Below are positions 20,156-29,145 of a DNA stretch of 41,321 bases, piece after piece. The DNA lies in NCBI GenBank assembly GCA_947491545.1, contig CANLJX010000011.1, positions 1 to 41,321 on the forward strand. The letters are read 5' to 3'. The translations under genes were made by a program, and so were the position numbers. The DNA is from Deltaproteobacteria bacterium. GTDB taxonomy: Bacteria; Bdellovibrionota_C; UBA2361; OMII01. The notes beneath the pieces were generated by a model. The model was not told the origin of the DNA. It worked only from the letters and a program-made list of their open reading frames with translations, and did no database searches. Position 1 is the stretch's first letter. Every line of letters starts with the position of its first letter.

Positions 20156-20697
20156 GCTTCATGGGGTTCGTTCTCTCTGCAGTCGCAGTCGCTTCTGCCC
20201 TTGGGGTCGTGTTCAACCGCAATCCGCTCTACAGCGCCTTCCACCTGATAGTGAACCTGCTCGCGATGGCGGGTGTCTACTCGGTTCTCGATGCGCACTT
20301 TTTGGCCGTCACGCAGGTGGTGGTGTATGCCGGCGCCATTATGGTGCTGGTGCTCTTCGTGCTGATGCTCCTTAACCTCAAGGCCGGCTCGGGCAGGAAG
20401 CTCGGCATCTTCCGGCCGCTGTGCGCGATCGCCGTAGCTTGCTCCGTTGTGACGACCGTGTACCCGGCAGTTGAGTCGAACTTCAAGGACCTCTCGCTGC
20501 ACGAGCTTCAAGAGAAAGCGTGGCGCTCTGAGGGCACAGTCAAGGCGGTGGGAGAGGAGCTGTATGGCCGGTACGTTCGTCAGTTTGAGCTCTCGTCACT
20601 GGTGCTCCTGATCGGCATCGTCGGAGCAGTGACTCTCTCGAAGCGCAAGGAAGGGAAGATCGGCCCCCGCGAGGGTGGCCTTGGGGGAGGGAAGTAA
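20152..20697 (+). CDS. nuoJ: NADH-quinone oxidoreductase subunit J
   Basis: A membrane subunit with five predicted helices and a hydrophilic C-terminal end. 181 residues. [20 protein letters not shown] and [20 protein letters not shown] are the standard NuoJ stretches, with the [19 protein letters not shown] helix 3 pattern. The start ATG overlaps the nuoH stop (ATGA), and the stop overlaps the nuoK ATG by one base (TAATG). Confidence 0.95.
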   Translation: MSFMGFVLSAVAVASALGVVFNRNPLYSAFHLIVNLLAMAGVYSVLDAHFLAVTQVVVYAGAIMVLVLFVLMLLNLKAGSGRKLGIFRPLCAIAVACSVVTTVYPAVESNFKDLSLHELQEKAWRSEGTVKAVGEELYGRYVRQFELSSLVLLIGIVGAVTLSKRKEGKIGPREGGLGGGK

Positions 20698-20999
20698 TGG
20701 GCTCTGTCGTCACCTACGTCGGTCTGTCGCTCGTGCTGTTCGCAATCGGAGCGGTTGGTGTGTGCATCCGCCGCAACGCAATCGTGGTGTTCATGTGCAT
20801 CGAGATGATGCTCAACGCGGTCAACCTCGCCTTCGTGGCCTTCAGCAAGCTGCAAGGCAATCTCGATGGCCAGGTGGCGGTGTTTTTTGTGATGGTGATC
20901 GCCGCGGCAGAGAGCGCGATTGGCCTCGCGATCATTATAGCGCTCTTTAGGAACCTGGTGTCGGTTGAGACCACCGACGCAGCACAGCTTAAGTGGTAG
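20697..20999 (+). CDS. nuoK: NADH-quinone oxidoreductase subunit K
   Basis: A small three-helix membrane subunit of 100 residues, the usual size. The conserved acidic residues for proton transfer lie in [18 protein letters not shown] (helix 2) and in [19 protein letters not shown] (helix 3). It is coupled to nuoJ through TAATG. Confidence 0.96.
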   Translation: MGSVVTYVGLSLVLFAIGAVGVCIRRNAIVVFMCIEMMLNAVNLAFVAFSKLQGNLDGQVAVFFVMVIAAAESAIGLAIIIALFRNLVSVETTDAAQLKW

Positions 21000-21004
21000 G
21001 GGAT

Positions 21005-22885
21005 ATGGGATCTGGAGACCTCAGGTTGTCGCTCGTTGTTCTGGCCCCGGCTCTTGGGGCACTGCTTTCGTATGTCATCGGTCGACGTAGCCCCAAGCTG
21101 TCGGGGGTGATCGCGTCTGGCGCGGTGTTAGTCTCTTTCCTCTGCTCGGTGCTCCTGTGGCAGCAGGTCGGAGCGACCGGCAGCTTCACTGCAACGCTCA
21201 GCTCCTGGATCTCGTTCGGGGACGTGTCCCTCCCGCTGCAGCTCTACTTCGACAAGCTCTCGGCGGTAATGTGCCTGGTGGTTACCGGTGTGGGCTTCCT
21301 GATTCACCTGTACTCGATCGGATACATGGCGCACGACGAGAGCGTGGCTCGCTTCTTCTCGTACCTCAACCTCTTCGTGGCAGCGATGCTCGTGCTAGTG
21401 CTCGGAAAGAGCCTGCCGGTGATCTTTATCGGTTGGGAAGGGGTGGGGCTCTGCTCCTACCTCCTCATAGGGTTCTGGTTTGCCAACACTGAGTACGCCA
21501 AGGCAGGCCGGAAGGCTTTCGTCATGAACCGCATCGGTGATGTCGGCTTCATCGTGGCTATGGCGGTGCTCTACACACAGTGCGGCACCCTCGATGTTGT
21601 CGAGCTTGGGCAGGGGAGCGTGCTCTCGAAGCTTCCTGCCGGCTTAGCGTTTCTGGCGGGCCTCTCGCTGTTCGTCGCAGCCACCGGAAAGTCCGCTCAG
21701 ATTCCGCTCTTTACCTGGCTGCCTGATGCGATGGCCGGTCCTACGCCGGTGTCAGCGCTGATCCACGCTGCAACGATGGTGACAGCAGGCATCTACCTGA
21801 TGGGCCGCATGCACGGGATCGTCGAGCTCGATCCGGCGGTGCCCGCGATTATCATGTGGGTCGCACTCGTGACATCAGCCATAGCAGCACTCACGGCGCT
21901 CGCGCAGAACGACATCAAGAAGGTGCTTGCGTACTCAACCGTGAGCCAGCTCGGATTCATGTTCTTGGCAGTCGGCGCTGGGCAGTACGCGATCGCGCTT
22001 TGCCACGTTGTGACGCATGCCTTCTTCAAGGCTTGTCTCTTCTTGAGCGCAGGCTCGGTCATCCACGGCTGCCACCACGAACAGGACATGCGTCGCATGG
22101 GTGGGCTCGCCAAGGCGATGCCGATCACGGCTATCTGCTACGGAGTGGCAACGCTCGCGATCGCGGGCATCTGTCCATTTGCAGGATACTACTCAAAGCA
22201 TGCGATCCTCGGCGCTATTTCGGGCACGACGAATCCGCTCTTGGTCGCTGCGGCTCCATTCATCGGCTACGCCGCGACGGCGATAGCTGTCTGCACAGCG
22301 TTCTACATGGCTAGGTCTTTCATCATGACTTTCCTCGGCGGCTACCGAGGTGAGGGGCATCCGCACGAGGCTCCGCTCGTGATGACGGCTCCGGTAGGAG
22401 TTTTGGCGCTGCTCTCAGTGATCGGAGGTTTCCTGCTGGTGCACCCGATCACGTCGTTTGTGACAGGACCCCTTCCAGCAACTGCAGGGGAGCACGGCTC
22501 AGAGGGCTTCGTTTCGCTCTTGATCGGCTCGTTGCCGGGCCTCTTCGGCATCGCGCTTGCCGCGTACCTCTTCTTGGTAGCGCCGCGGGAGAAGGAGTTG
22601 CTGCGCAGGATCTTCTCGCCGGTCGAAAAGCTGTGTGGCGGGAAGTTCTACGTGGATGAGATCCTGCAGGTCTTGGTTGTTACGCCCTGCAGGAAGATAT
22701 CTGGCATAGCGTTCCGTGCGGTCGACCAGCGCATCGTCGAAGGGAGCGGAAGCGCTCTCGGCAGCGTGACGCAGGCTGTGGGCGAGCTGACCTGCCGGAT
22801 TACGACGGGGCAGGTTACGACCTACGTGCTGCTGATGTTCATAGCGGCGGCGGCATTCTTCAGCGTTTTTTCTCAGGTGAGGTAG
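21005..22885 (+). CDS. nuoL: NADH-quinone oxidoreductase subunit L
   Basis: An antiporter-like proton channel subunit at the tip of the membrane arm. 626 residues from ATG 21005. The signatures GWEGVGLCSYLLIGFWF, KSAQIPLFTWLPDAMAGPTP and VSALIHAATMVTAGIYL are present, and the protein continues into the long lateral helix and terminal helix seen in NuoL (from about 530). ATG 21005 has AGGGG just before it. A GTG at 20993, overlapping nuoK, is the alternative. Confidence 0.96.
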   Translation: MGSGDLRLSLVVLAPALGALLSYVIGRRSPKLSGVIASGAVLVSFLCSVLLWQQVGATGSFTATLSSWISFGDVSLPLQLYFDKLSAVMCLVVTGVGFLIHLYSIGYMAHDESVARFFSYLNLFVAAMLVLVLGKSLPVIFIGWEGVGLCSYLLIGFWFANTEYAKAGRKAFVMNRIGDVGFIVAMAVLYTQCGTLDVVELGQGSVLSKLPAGLAFLAGLSLFVAATGKSAQIPLFTWLPDAMAGPTPVSALIHAATMVTAGIYLMGRMHGIVELDPAVPAIIMWVALVTSAIAALTALAQNDIKKVLAYSTVSQLGFMFLAVGAGQYAIALCHVVTHAFFKACLFLSAGSVIHGCHHEQDMRRMGGLAKAMPITAICYGVATLAIAGICPFAGYYSKHAILGAISGTTNPLLVAAAPFIGYAATAIAVCTAFYMARSFIMTFLGGYRGEGHPHEAPLVMTAPVGVLALLSVIGGFLLVHPITSFVTGPLPATAGEHGSEGFVSLLIGSLPGLFGIALAAYLFLVAPREKELLRRIFSPVEKLCGGKFYVDEILQVLVVTPCRKISGIAFRAVDQRIVEGSGSALGSVTQAVGELTCRITTGQVTTYVLLMFIAAAAFFSVFSQVR

Positions 22886-22888
22886 GAG

Positions 22889-24514
22889 ATGGATATCGGT
22901 TGGCCTCCGCTGAGCTTCGTTATTCTTTTGCCTCTTATAGGCGGACTTGTGTGCCTTGGGCCGTGGTTCGCGCCTGAGCGTGATGCTGCCAGCCGGCTCT
23001 GTCGCACCTGGAGCCTCGTGGTGTCTTCGCTCACGCTAGCGCTGCTGCTGGCGGTGGCGCAGGGAGGGATGGGCGCGCCCGATGTGCTGCTCTCGGTCAG
23101 TGAGACGCGCGCCTGGATCCCCTCACTCGGGATTTACTGGAACCTGACCCTCGATGGCCTCTCGCTAGCATTCACGCTCCTCACCTGCGTTGTGTCGCTC
23201 GCAGTGCTGGCGTGGTCGGCGCGGCCGGCTCAGGCGGGCGCGGGGTGGTACTCGCTCCTGCTGATCGGCCAGGCCACCGTCCTGGGCGCGTTCCTCGCAA
23301 CAGACCTCGTGGTTTTCTACTGCTTCTTTGAGGCGATGCTCCTGCCGATGCTCGCGGCTATGGCGCTGTGGGGCGGGCCGCGCAGGTTCCAGGCTGCTCT
23401 GAAGTTCCTGCTCTACACGATGGTCGGGTCAGTAATGATGTTCCTGGCGATTCTCTACATCGGCTGGAAGGGCTTAGGCGTCCTTGCGACTCACGGTGCC
23501 GAGACGATCTTTGCCTTCGATGTGACGACTCTCTCTACCACCAAGATGCTCGGACCAGACGAGCAGCTCTGGCTGGGGCTCGCGTTCCTCATTGCGTTCG
23601 CCGTCAAGACTCCGATCGTGCCGCTACACGGCTGGCTTCCTGAGGCCTACCGCGAAGCTCCGCACGGGACAGCCGCCTTCACGGCGGCGCTGCTCGGCAA
23701 GGTGGGGATCTACGGAATCATCCGTTTTGCGATGCCCCTCTTCCCTGGCTTTATGCTGGAGGCAGCTCCGCACCTGGCAGCGCTCGGCGCAATCGGCGTT
23801 GCGTACGGCGCAGCAGTTGCTATGGCGCAGCGAGACGTGCGCTCGCTGCTCGCGTACTCTTCGGTTTCGCACCTGGGCTTCTGTGTGCTCGGAATTGCAG
23901 CAGCGACCGAGATGGCGGTAACGGGAGCTGTGTTCCAGGCTGTGAGCCATGGTCTTGTGACTGCCGCGCTCTTCCTCGTCTTCGGAGCTATCACCGACCG
24001 TGAGGGAACTCGTGACATGGACTCCCTCGGCGGCTTGGCAGCCAGGATCCCGGTTGGTGCGTTCTTCCTGATGGTGTTCAGCATCGCGGCGGTGGCATTG
24101 CCGCTCACTAGCAGCTTCGTTGGCGAGTTCCTTGTGATTATTGGCTCGTGGCAGGCCTTCCCGCAGTGGACTTCGGTGGCGCTGATCGGAGTCGTGCTCG
24201 GAGCGGTGTACACCCTGACTGCATACCTCAAGGTCATGTTTGGGCCGGAGCGCGAGCCAGCGACGGCAAGCGATGCCGACCTTCAGGGTGGAGATGTGCT
24301 CGTGCTGGGAGCGCTCGCGGCGCTCGTAATCATTCTCGGCATCTTCCCGCAGGGGGCGCTCTCGAGCATCTCGCCTGCGATCGAGGTGCAGCTCGCTCAG
24401 GCCGCAGGCTCGGTTGAAGACGAGGCGAAGGCCCAGCTTCGGGCGCCGCTGTCGGCCGAGGTAACGGTCCAGCCAGCGCGGCTAGAGTCAGCGATTGCAG
24501 AGTCAAGCAGGTAG
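22889..24514 (+). CDS. nuoM: NADH-quinone oxidoreductase subunit M
   Basis: An antiporter-like proton channel subunit. 541 residues. FEAMLLPMLAAMALWGG holds the conserved glutamate of helix 5; FAVKTPIVPLHGWLPEAYRE and APHGTAAFTAALLGKVGIYG carry the channel lysine region. AYSSVSHLGFCVLGI is also typical. About 35 hydrophilic residues follow the last helix, a little longer than usual. The ribosome site is TAGGAG right before ATG 22889, three bases after nuoL. Confidence 0.96.
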   Translation: MDIGWPPLSFVILLPLIGGLVCLGPWFAPERDAASRLCRTWSLVVSSLTLALLLAVAQGGMGAPDVLLSVSETRAWIPSLGIYWNLTLDGLSLAFTLLTCVVSLAVLAWSARPAQAGAGWYSLLLIGQATVLGAFLATDLVVFYCFFEAMLLPMLAAMALWGGPRRFQAALKFLLYTMVGSVMMFLAILYIGWKGLGVLATHGAETIFAFDVTTLSTTKMLGPDEQLWLGLAFLIAFAVKTPIVPLHGWLPEAYREAPHGTAAFTAALLGKVGIYGIIRFAMPLFPGFMLEAAPHLAALGAIGVAYGAAVAMAQRDVRSLLAYSSVSHLGFCVLGIAAATEMAVTGAVFQAVSHGLVTAALFLVFGAITDREGTRDMDSLGGLAARIPVGAFFLMVFSIAAVALPLTSSFVGEFLVIIGSWQAFPQWTSVALIGVVLGAVYTLTAYLKVMFGPEREPATASDADLQGGDVLVLGALAALVIILGIFPQGALSSISPAIEVQLAQAAGSVEDEAKAQLRAPLSAEVTVQPARLESAIAESSR

Positions 24515-24521
24515 GGGATCT

Positions 24522-25943
24522 ATGAACGGCGTCACTTCGTTTGCACCAATTCTTACCCTCTCGCTCGGCAGCCTCGTGTACCTCGTCACGGGCAAGCTCC
24601 TTGAGCGCACCAAGCTTGCGGCGTTCCTCGCGTTCGGGCTGGTTGTTGCGGCGATAGCGATGCTCGGCATCATCCCAGACAGCATCGGCGAGAGTGAGTA
24701 CGGCCTGATCGTGAACGACTTCTCGCGGCTGCTCGCCGTTGTGGCTTGCGTTGGGGCGCTCGTCAGCCTCGTGTCAACGCGCGCAGCTGTTGAAGGCGAG
24801 GGGATAGACACGCTCAATGAGTACTACTTCCTTGCGCTGACGGCGCTCAGCGGCGCGCTCGTGATGATCTTCTGCTCGGACTTCCTCTCGCTCTTCATTG
24901 GGGTTGAGGTTGCTTCGCTCGCGCTCTACTGCCTGTGCGGCTCGCGTATCCACCGCGGCATTTCAGCCGAGTCGTCGATGAAGTACTTCCTGCTTGGCTG
25001 CTTCAGCTCGGCGTTCCTGCTGCTCGGAATCGCATTGTGGTACGGCGCGACGGGCTCGCTATCAATGGTGCCTCTGGCAGCGGTGCCGTACAACGCGATG
25101 ATCTTCCTCTCGTTCCTGATGATGCTCGTGGGCCTGGCGTTTAAGGTTGGCCTCGCGCCGTTTCACTTCTGGGTGCCAGATGTATACCAGGGTGCGCCAA
25201 CATCGGTGACCACCTTCATGAGCTGCGTCGTTAAGGTCGCTGCCTTCGCAGCACTCCTCAAGGTGCTCGTGCTCGGGTTCACCTATCCGCAGCCGTGGTC
25301 GTTCGGCGCGCTGTGGGTGCTGGCAGTGCTCGCTATGACCCTCGGCAACCTGGCCGCGCTGCAGCAGCGCAGCATCAAGCGCATGCTCGCCTACTCAAGC
25401 GTTGCGCAGGCCGGGTACATGCTCGTTGGCATCGTCTCGACTGAGTACGGCTCAGACGGAGTCGCAGCAACGCTCTTCTACCTCGTTTCGTACTGCGCCA
25501 TGACAGTCGGCTCCTTCGCTGTCTTAGCGGCGGTTGGCCCGGATGCAGACGGAGTAGACTCGATTCAGGGATTAGGGAAGAGAAGCCCGCTGCTCGCTGG
25601 CTGCCTTACCGTATTCTTCCTCGGCCTGGCGGGCCTTCCGCCGAGCATGGCCGGGCTTACGTCGAAGCTCTTCGTGTTTTCCGAGGCGCTCAGTGCTGGG
25701 CTCTACGGCCTGGCGATAATCGCCGTGCTTAACTCTGCGCTCGCCTGCGCCTACTACTTCCGGATCCCGGTTGCAGCCTTCTTCCAGAGCGCTCCAGCCC
25801 AGCAGACCCAGCCGATCTCAGTGCCGCTCACCACAGCGCTCGCTCTCGTCCTGTGTGCCGCTGCCGTGGTGCTGATCGGGCTCTTCCCAGAGCCGCTTCT
25901 GGCGCTGGTGCGCGATGCGGCGGATAGCCTGGTTGGTCCGTAG
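24522..25943 (+). CDS. nuoN: NADH-quinone oxidoreductase subunit N
   Basis: The third antiporter-like subunit, next to NuoK. 473 residues from ATG 24522, which follows AGGGGATC, seven bases after the nuoM stop; the frame is open further upstream into nuoM. KVGLAPFHFWVPDVYQGAPT and SIKRMLAYSSVAQAGYMLVG are the clear NuoN stretches, and MAGLTSKLFVFSEAL with the preceding GLPPSMAG is the usual helix 12 region. Last gene of the operon. No clear terminator is seen in the 74 bases before the converging gene. Confidence 0.95.
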   Translation: MNGVTSFAPILTLSLGSLVYLVTGKLLERTKLAAFLAFGLVVAAIAMLGIIPDSIGESEYGLIVNDFSRLLAVVACVGALVSLVSTRAAVEGEGIDTLNEYYFLALTALSGALVMIFCSDFLSLFIGVEVASLALYCLCGSRIHRGISAESSMKYFLLGCFSSAFLLLGIALWYGATGSLSMVPLAAVPYNAMIFLSFLMMLVGLAFKVGLAPFHFWVPDVYQGAPTSVTTFMSCVVKVAAFAALLKVLVLGFTYPQPWSFGALWVLAVLAMTLGNLAALQQRSIKRMLAYSSVAQAGYMLVGIVSTEYGSDGVAATLFYLVSYCAMTVGSFAVLAAVGPDADGVDSIQGLGKRSPLLAGCLTVFFLGLAGLPPSMAGLTSKLFVFSEALSAGLYGLAIIAVLNSALACAYYFRIPVAAFFQSAPAQQTQPISVPLTTALALVLCAAAVVLIGLFPEPLLALVRDAADSLVGP

Positions 25944-26017
25944 AGAACAGGCAGGAGCTGGGCTGTACGGTAAGTGCCCCCATCAAGATGCGCGGAACGC
26001 GTGCCCAGTAGGGAGCG

Positions 26018-28210
26018 TCAGTTCTCAATCACGCACAGATGCCGTCCCGTGTACTGGTCGCCGTAGTAGGCCCCAAAGACGTACCCCTCGGGGAACACAA
26101 AGTAGTACACCGCATCACCATCAGCTAGGTACCAGGCATTAACCATGTTGAGCGCCGCCATTTGCCCTACAAGACCGTTGTTAAAGCCGGACTGGTAGTC
26201 CGCTATTGTTGGAAGCCGCGCGCCCAGTCCGGTGCAGTAGCTCTGTGCAAGGCCCTGGTACCTGCTGCTTGTCGCGTCGTCCGAGATCCAGGTCAGGTTG
26301 GAGTTCGGCTGTTGCCAAGTCGAAAGGACCGTGACCGGGCTAGAAGAGGAGAACGCAGGAAGCGAGGCTGTTCCATCGGTTGCAGCACCGGCGCTCACAC
26401 TAATCTTGACTGTTCCATAGCCGGAGAATGAGCCGAGGGTCACAGTCCGAGTGTCTCCGGTGCCAGAGACAGAAACCACCTCGGCACTCGCCGAGCCTGT
26501 GGAAACGATAGAGACGTCTTCAGCCGACAAGGTAATTGACGTGGCTGCCGTAAAGGTGATCGTGTATTCGCTCGTGGCCCCGCCGGTCCCGGATAGAACG
26601 CTCGTGATGCTTGGCGCCCCTACAGAGACCGAGGGACCCCGAGCGCACAGCACGCGGCCTGTGTACTGGTTTCCGTAGTAGGCTCCGAAGTGCTGGCCAG
26701 ACGGAAAGAGGATGTAGTGCACTGCATCCGGCTCGTTAGTTAGGTACCAAGCGTTCTCCTGAATATTCAGCTTGCCGGCCTGGGCCCAAATTCCGTCGGT
26801 GATGGCCGCGCGATGCTCTCCCCACGAGGGATGACGCCATCTGTCTCCGAGTCCGGCGCAGTAAGCCGAAGCCTGAGGCTGGTTGCGAGAGCCGTCGCCG
26901 TCATCCCTAAACCACTCAAGAGCGCTGTTTGGCTGCGCCCAGATCAGATCCGGTGTTGGAGTTGCGGTCGGCGTGTCAGTGGGAGTCGCCGTTGGCGTGT
27001 CGGTTGGTGTGTCTGTTGGTGTGTCGGTCGGCGTGTCTGTTGCGGTCTCCAGTGGCGTGTCGGTTGGTGTGCTTGTTGGCGTATCGGTTGCTGTGTCAGT
27101 CGGTGTGTCGGTTGGCGTGTCGGTTGGAGTTTCCGTCGGTGTCTCAGTGGGGGTGTTTGTTGGCGTATCGGTTGGGGTGTCAGTCGGCGTGTCGATTGGC
27201 GTGTCGGTTGGAGTTTCCGTCGGTGTCTCGGTCGGCGTCATTGTTGGCGTGTCGGTAGGGGTGTCGGTAGGGGTATCAACAGGGGTGTCTGTAGGTGTGT
27301 CAGTGGGAGTTTCTGTAGGGGTGTGGGTGGGGGTGTCTGTTGGGGTGTCGGTGGGTGTGTCTACGGGAGTTTCCGTGGGCGTATCAGATGGTGTGTGAGT
27401 TGGTGTGACGGTTGGTGTATCGGTTGGAGTGTCTGTTGGGGTGTTCGTTGGAGTTTCTGCGGGAGTGTCTGTAGCTGTTGGAGTGTCCGTGGCGGTTGGA
27501 GTCTCTGTCGCTGTCGGTGTTATAGATGCTGTTGGAGTGGTCGTGGGCGTCGTCGTCCCCGTGGGGGTATCGGTGGGAGTCCCGGCTCCGGCACCGTCAG
27601 GAGCCGAGAAGAAGCCAGTAAGTTTCGCGCTCGCGAGCACGCTCGGCTTGAGCTTGCGGCGAATGGCAGCCGCAGTTGTGCCGTAGCTGCGCTTCTGCAT
27701 ATTTTTCAGCGCGAACGCTTCGAGCACGTAGCTCCGGCGTTGGCCGGGATTGGGGCAGGGACCGCTGTACCCCATGATGCCGAAGTCGTTTGGCTGCTCA
27801 AAGATCTTCTGCACATCTGGCAGCGATGAGTTTGTGAATCCTAATGGAATACCCGTTTTCCAGGTCGGATGGGTTCGGCTGACGATTGCAAACCAGAGGA
27901 TGAGGTTCTCGTCTGGAGCAGACATAAGGAGCGCGAGGTGCTTGGCGCGCTTTGGAACGTTTTTCCACTCGACCGGGAGCGTGAGCCCAGAGCCCGAGTT
28001 GCGCTCGCCGCTCGCCCAGCAAGAGCTGCGCATCGGGATGTTGCCTCGGTTGATTAGGTCCGGGGATGAGACAGAGAATTTTTGTGCCCGAACTCCGACG
28101 CGGGCAATGCCCCAGGCGAGGAAGATCTCGTGGTAACCGAATACAAGTAAGCCTGCTAGCAGCAGCCACGAGCAGCGTAAAGTGCGCCGTAGTTTTCCTC
28201 CTTTCTCCAC
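26018..28210 (-). CDS. Membrane-anchored or secreted PEBP-domain protein with Thr/Pro/Asp array and two Lcl/DUF1566-like domains
   Basis: 730 residues from GTG 28210. Parts in order: basic N-terminus and hydrophobic segment (13-34), so exported or anchored. Then a PEBP (YbhB/YbcL-like) domain, about 44-201, recognised by [12 protein letters not shown], the [15 protein letters not shown] strand, and [20 protein letters not shown] followed by [10 protein letters not shown]. Then 210 residues (211-420) of TPTD-type repeats. Then domain A (423-527) and domain A' (631-730), clear duplicates sharing W-QPNS-L-W, DD, YC-GLG-R, NAWYL and FGAYYG-QYTGR-LC; the pattern with RLPT and a final Cys resembles Lcl_C/DUF1566 domains. 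Between them lies an Ig-like beta domain (about 532-628). PEBP proteins bind anionic lipids or inhibit enzymes; here a cell-surface role is inferred from the layout. Upstream genes on the same strand are a TPR and a small membrane protein. Confidence 0.8.
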   Translation of the reverse strand: MEKGGKLRRTLRCSWLLLAGLLVFGYHEIFLAWGIARVGVRAQKFSVSSPDLINRGNIPMRSSCWASGERNSGSGLTLPVEWKNVPKRAKHLALLMSAPDENLILWFAIVSRTHPTWKTGIPLGFTNSSLPDVQKIFEQPNDFGIMGYSGPCPNPGQRRSYVLEAFALKNMQKRSYGTTAAAIRRKLKPSVLASAKLTGFFSAPDGAGAGTPTDTPTGTTTPTTTPTASITPTATETPTATDTPTATDTPAETPTNTPTDTPTDTPTVTPTHTPSDTPTETPVDTPTDTPTDTPTHTPTETPTDTPTDTPVDTPTDTPTDTPTMTPTETPTETPTDTPIDTPTDTPTDTPTNTPTETPTETPTDTPTDTPTDTATDTPTSTPTDTPLETATDTPTDTPTDTPTDTPTATPTDTPTATPTPDLIWAQPNSALEWFRDDGDGSRNQPQASAYCAGLGDRWRHPSWGEHRAAITDGIWAQAGKLNIQENAWYLTNEPDAVHYILFPSGQHFGAYYGNQYTGRVLCARGPSVSVGAPSITSVLSGTGGATSEYTITFTAATSITLSAEDVSIVSTGSASAEVVSVSGTGDTRTVTLGSFSGYGTVKISVSAGAATDGTASLPAFSSSSPVTVLSTWQQPNSNLTWISDDATSSRYQGLAQSYCTGLGARLPTIADYQSGFNNGLVGQMAALNMVNAWYLADGDAVYYFVFPEGYVFGAYYGDQYTGRHLCVIEN
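26951..27580. repeat. 630-bp coding minisatellite (Thr-Pro-Thr-Asp array)
   Basis: On the minus strand this codes residues 211-420 of the PEBP fusion protein. The unit is 12 bases for Thr-Pro-Thr-Asp or Thr-Asp-Thr-Pro, with variants Glu, Asn, His, Met, Ile, Ser, Val and Ala at the Asp or Thr positions, and frequent synonymous changes. Several larger blocks recur (for example [14 protein letters not shown] twice, and [17 protein letters not shown]-like blocks). The opposite strand is open in two frames (Val-Gly-Val-Ser type), which is a by-product of the array. Confidence 0.9.
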
Positions 28211-28274
28211 AGCACGAATATCGGGCTGCCAGGCCTAAACCTTGAGGGATTGAGGTTGCTTGTTCTATGCAGCC

Positions 28275-28303
28275 AGTATCCTTGGCTTTTTCGGCGACTG
28301 TAA
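28275..28303 (-). promoter_or_regulatory. Possible promoter in front of the PEBP fusion gene
   Basis: On the minus strand TTACAG (28303-28298), a 17-base spacer, and GATACT (28280-28275). It predicts a start about 60 bases upstream of the GTG at 28210. It would let the PEBP gene be transcribed apart from the two genes before it. The 144-bp gap holds nothing else clear. Confidence 0.35.
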
Positions 28304-28354
28304 GCGCGGCACGGATTCTCGCTGTTGAAGGGAGGATGGCTTAGCCGCCCGGTC

Positions 28355-28870
28355 TTATTGCCTATCACCCGCGGTGGATTGCTGCTTCCCCTGTAAGTAA
28401 AGCCGCGCCGCTTTTCCATCGGCAGAGAGCATTTCTTCTGGAATAGTTGAAAGCACCGTGAGGGCCGCGAGATGCTCACCCCCTAGCATGAGCGCCGCTG
28501 CTTCGTCTTGCTTGATTCGCGAGTCTAAAGGGCTGAGAACACCAGCCTCCCGCAGCAGCTCCAGCGCCATCTGCCACTCACCGCGCGCCAAGAAGCAGCG
28601 CCCTAGAAGATGGAGTGCTCGAGCTCTCGCGCGTGGCTTCCGATAGGAGAGGATCTTCGCTGCCTGCCCAGAGGCGTAGGCCGTAGCCACATCGCCGGAT
28701 TCAAGAGCAGCTTCGCCTAGCCTCTGGTGACCGTTGCCCCAAAAGGGGTACGAGCGCAGGATTGAATGCAAGCGCGGAACCTGTTCTGCGCCGGTCTTAA
28801 GCGATGTTCGAGCGTATGCGTCGAGCAGCGCAGGAACGAGCGCCGTTGCTATAACGTTAGGCAACCGCAA
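28355..28870 (-). CDS. TPR-repeat protein of unknown function
   Basis: 171 residues. Tetratricopeptide-like helices are visible: HQRLGEAALESGDVATAYAS, ARALHLLGRCFLARGEWQMALELL and DEAAALMLGGEHLAALTVL, each with the small-residue spacing of TPR units (G/A at 8, A at 20). Such folds bind protein partners. The only available start near the N-terminus is TTG at 28870 (or TTG 28864), two bases after the stop of the preceding gene, so it would depend on translational coupling; no ATG or GTG lies in frame upstream. A frameshift that separated an original single protein (membrane anchor plus TPR) is the alternative. Middle gene of the - strand operon. Confidence 0.7.
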   Translation of the reverse strand: MRLPNVIATALVPALLDAYARTSLKTGAEQVPRLHSILRSYPFWGNGHQRLGEAALESGDVATAYASGQAAKILSYRKPRARARALHLLGRCFLARGEWQMALELLREAGVLSPLDSRIKQDEAAALMLGGEHLAALTVLSTIPEEMLSADGKAARLYLQGKQQSTAGDRQ

Positions 28871-28872
28871 GG

Positions 28873-29145
28873 TTAGTGAGCAGGAGCCTGAGCCAGCTCG
28901 GCCTTGTTGGCGTCCTCAAGGGTGAGTGGCAGGGTCTGGCGGGAATCCGTTACCCGAGCAGGCAGCGAGGCCTGAGCAACGCGCAGGCTGTGCAGCTCCT
29001 CGTTGTGCGCCGCGTCGCGAGCGGCAGCACCGCCCATGACCGTGTTGTCGCACCAGAAGAGGATGACGCTCAGGAGGACGGCGGCTGAGCCGGCGACCAT
29101 AAGCCACTTAAATCCGTCTTGAACTTCTTTTGTCCTGAGGTCCAT
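28873..29145 (-). CDS. Small single-pass membrane protein
   Basis: 90 residues. A charged start (MDLRTKEVQDGFKW) is followed by one hydrophobic helix (about 14-31, LMVAGSAAVLLSVILFWC) and a hydrophilic, Ala-rich tail that would face the periplasm. A ribosome site GGAAGG lies seven bases before ATG 29145. It is the first gene of the - strand operon and diverges from dcd. No family is recognised. It may anchor or partner the TPR protein, which starts two bases after its stop. Confidence 0.7.
   Translation of the reverse strand: MDLRTKEVQDGFKWLMVAGSAAVLLSVILFWCDNTVMGGAAARDAAHNEELHSLRVAQASLPARVTDSRQTLPLTLEDANKAELAQAPAH

Noticed and set aside
25944-26017. Terminator between nuoN and the converging PEBP gene
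   Set aside because: CTGGGC and GCCCAG can pair across about 39 bases, but there is no T-run and the loop is long.
26813-27829. Long open frames on the + strand (Cys/Arg-rich, and Val-Gly-Val-Ser repeats at 26883-27398)
   Set aside because: They are the opposite strand of the Thr/Pro/Asp array. A 12-base periodic sequence stays open in several frames, and only the minus frame continues into recognisable PEBP and Lcl-like domains.
28156-28479. 107-residue minus-strand ORF between the TPR and PEBP genes
   Set aside because: It overlaps the ends of both neighbours in another frame, is Ser/Arg-rich without recognisable features and has no clear ribosome site.
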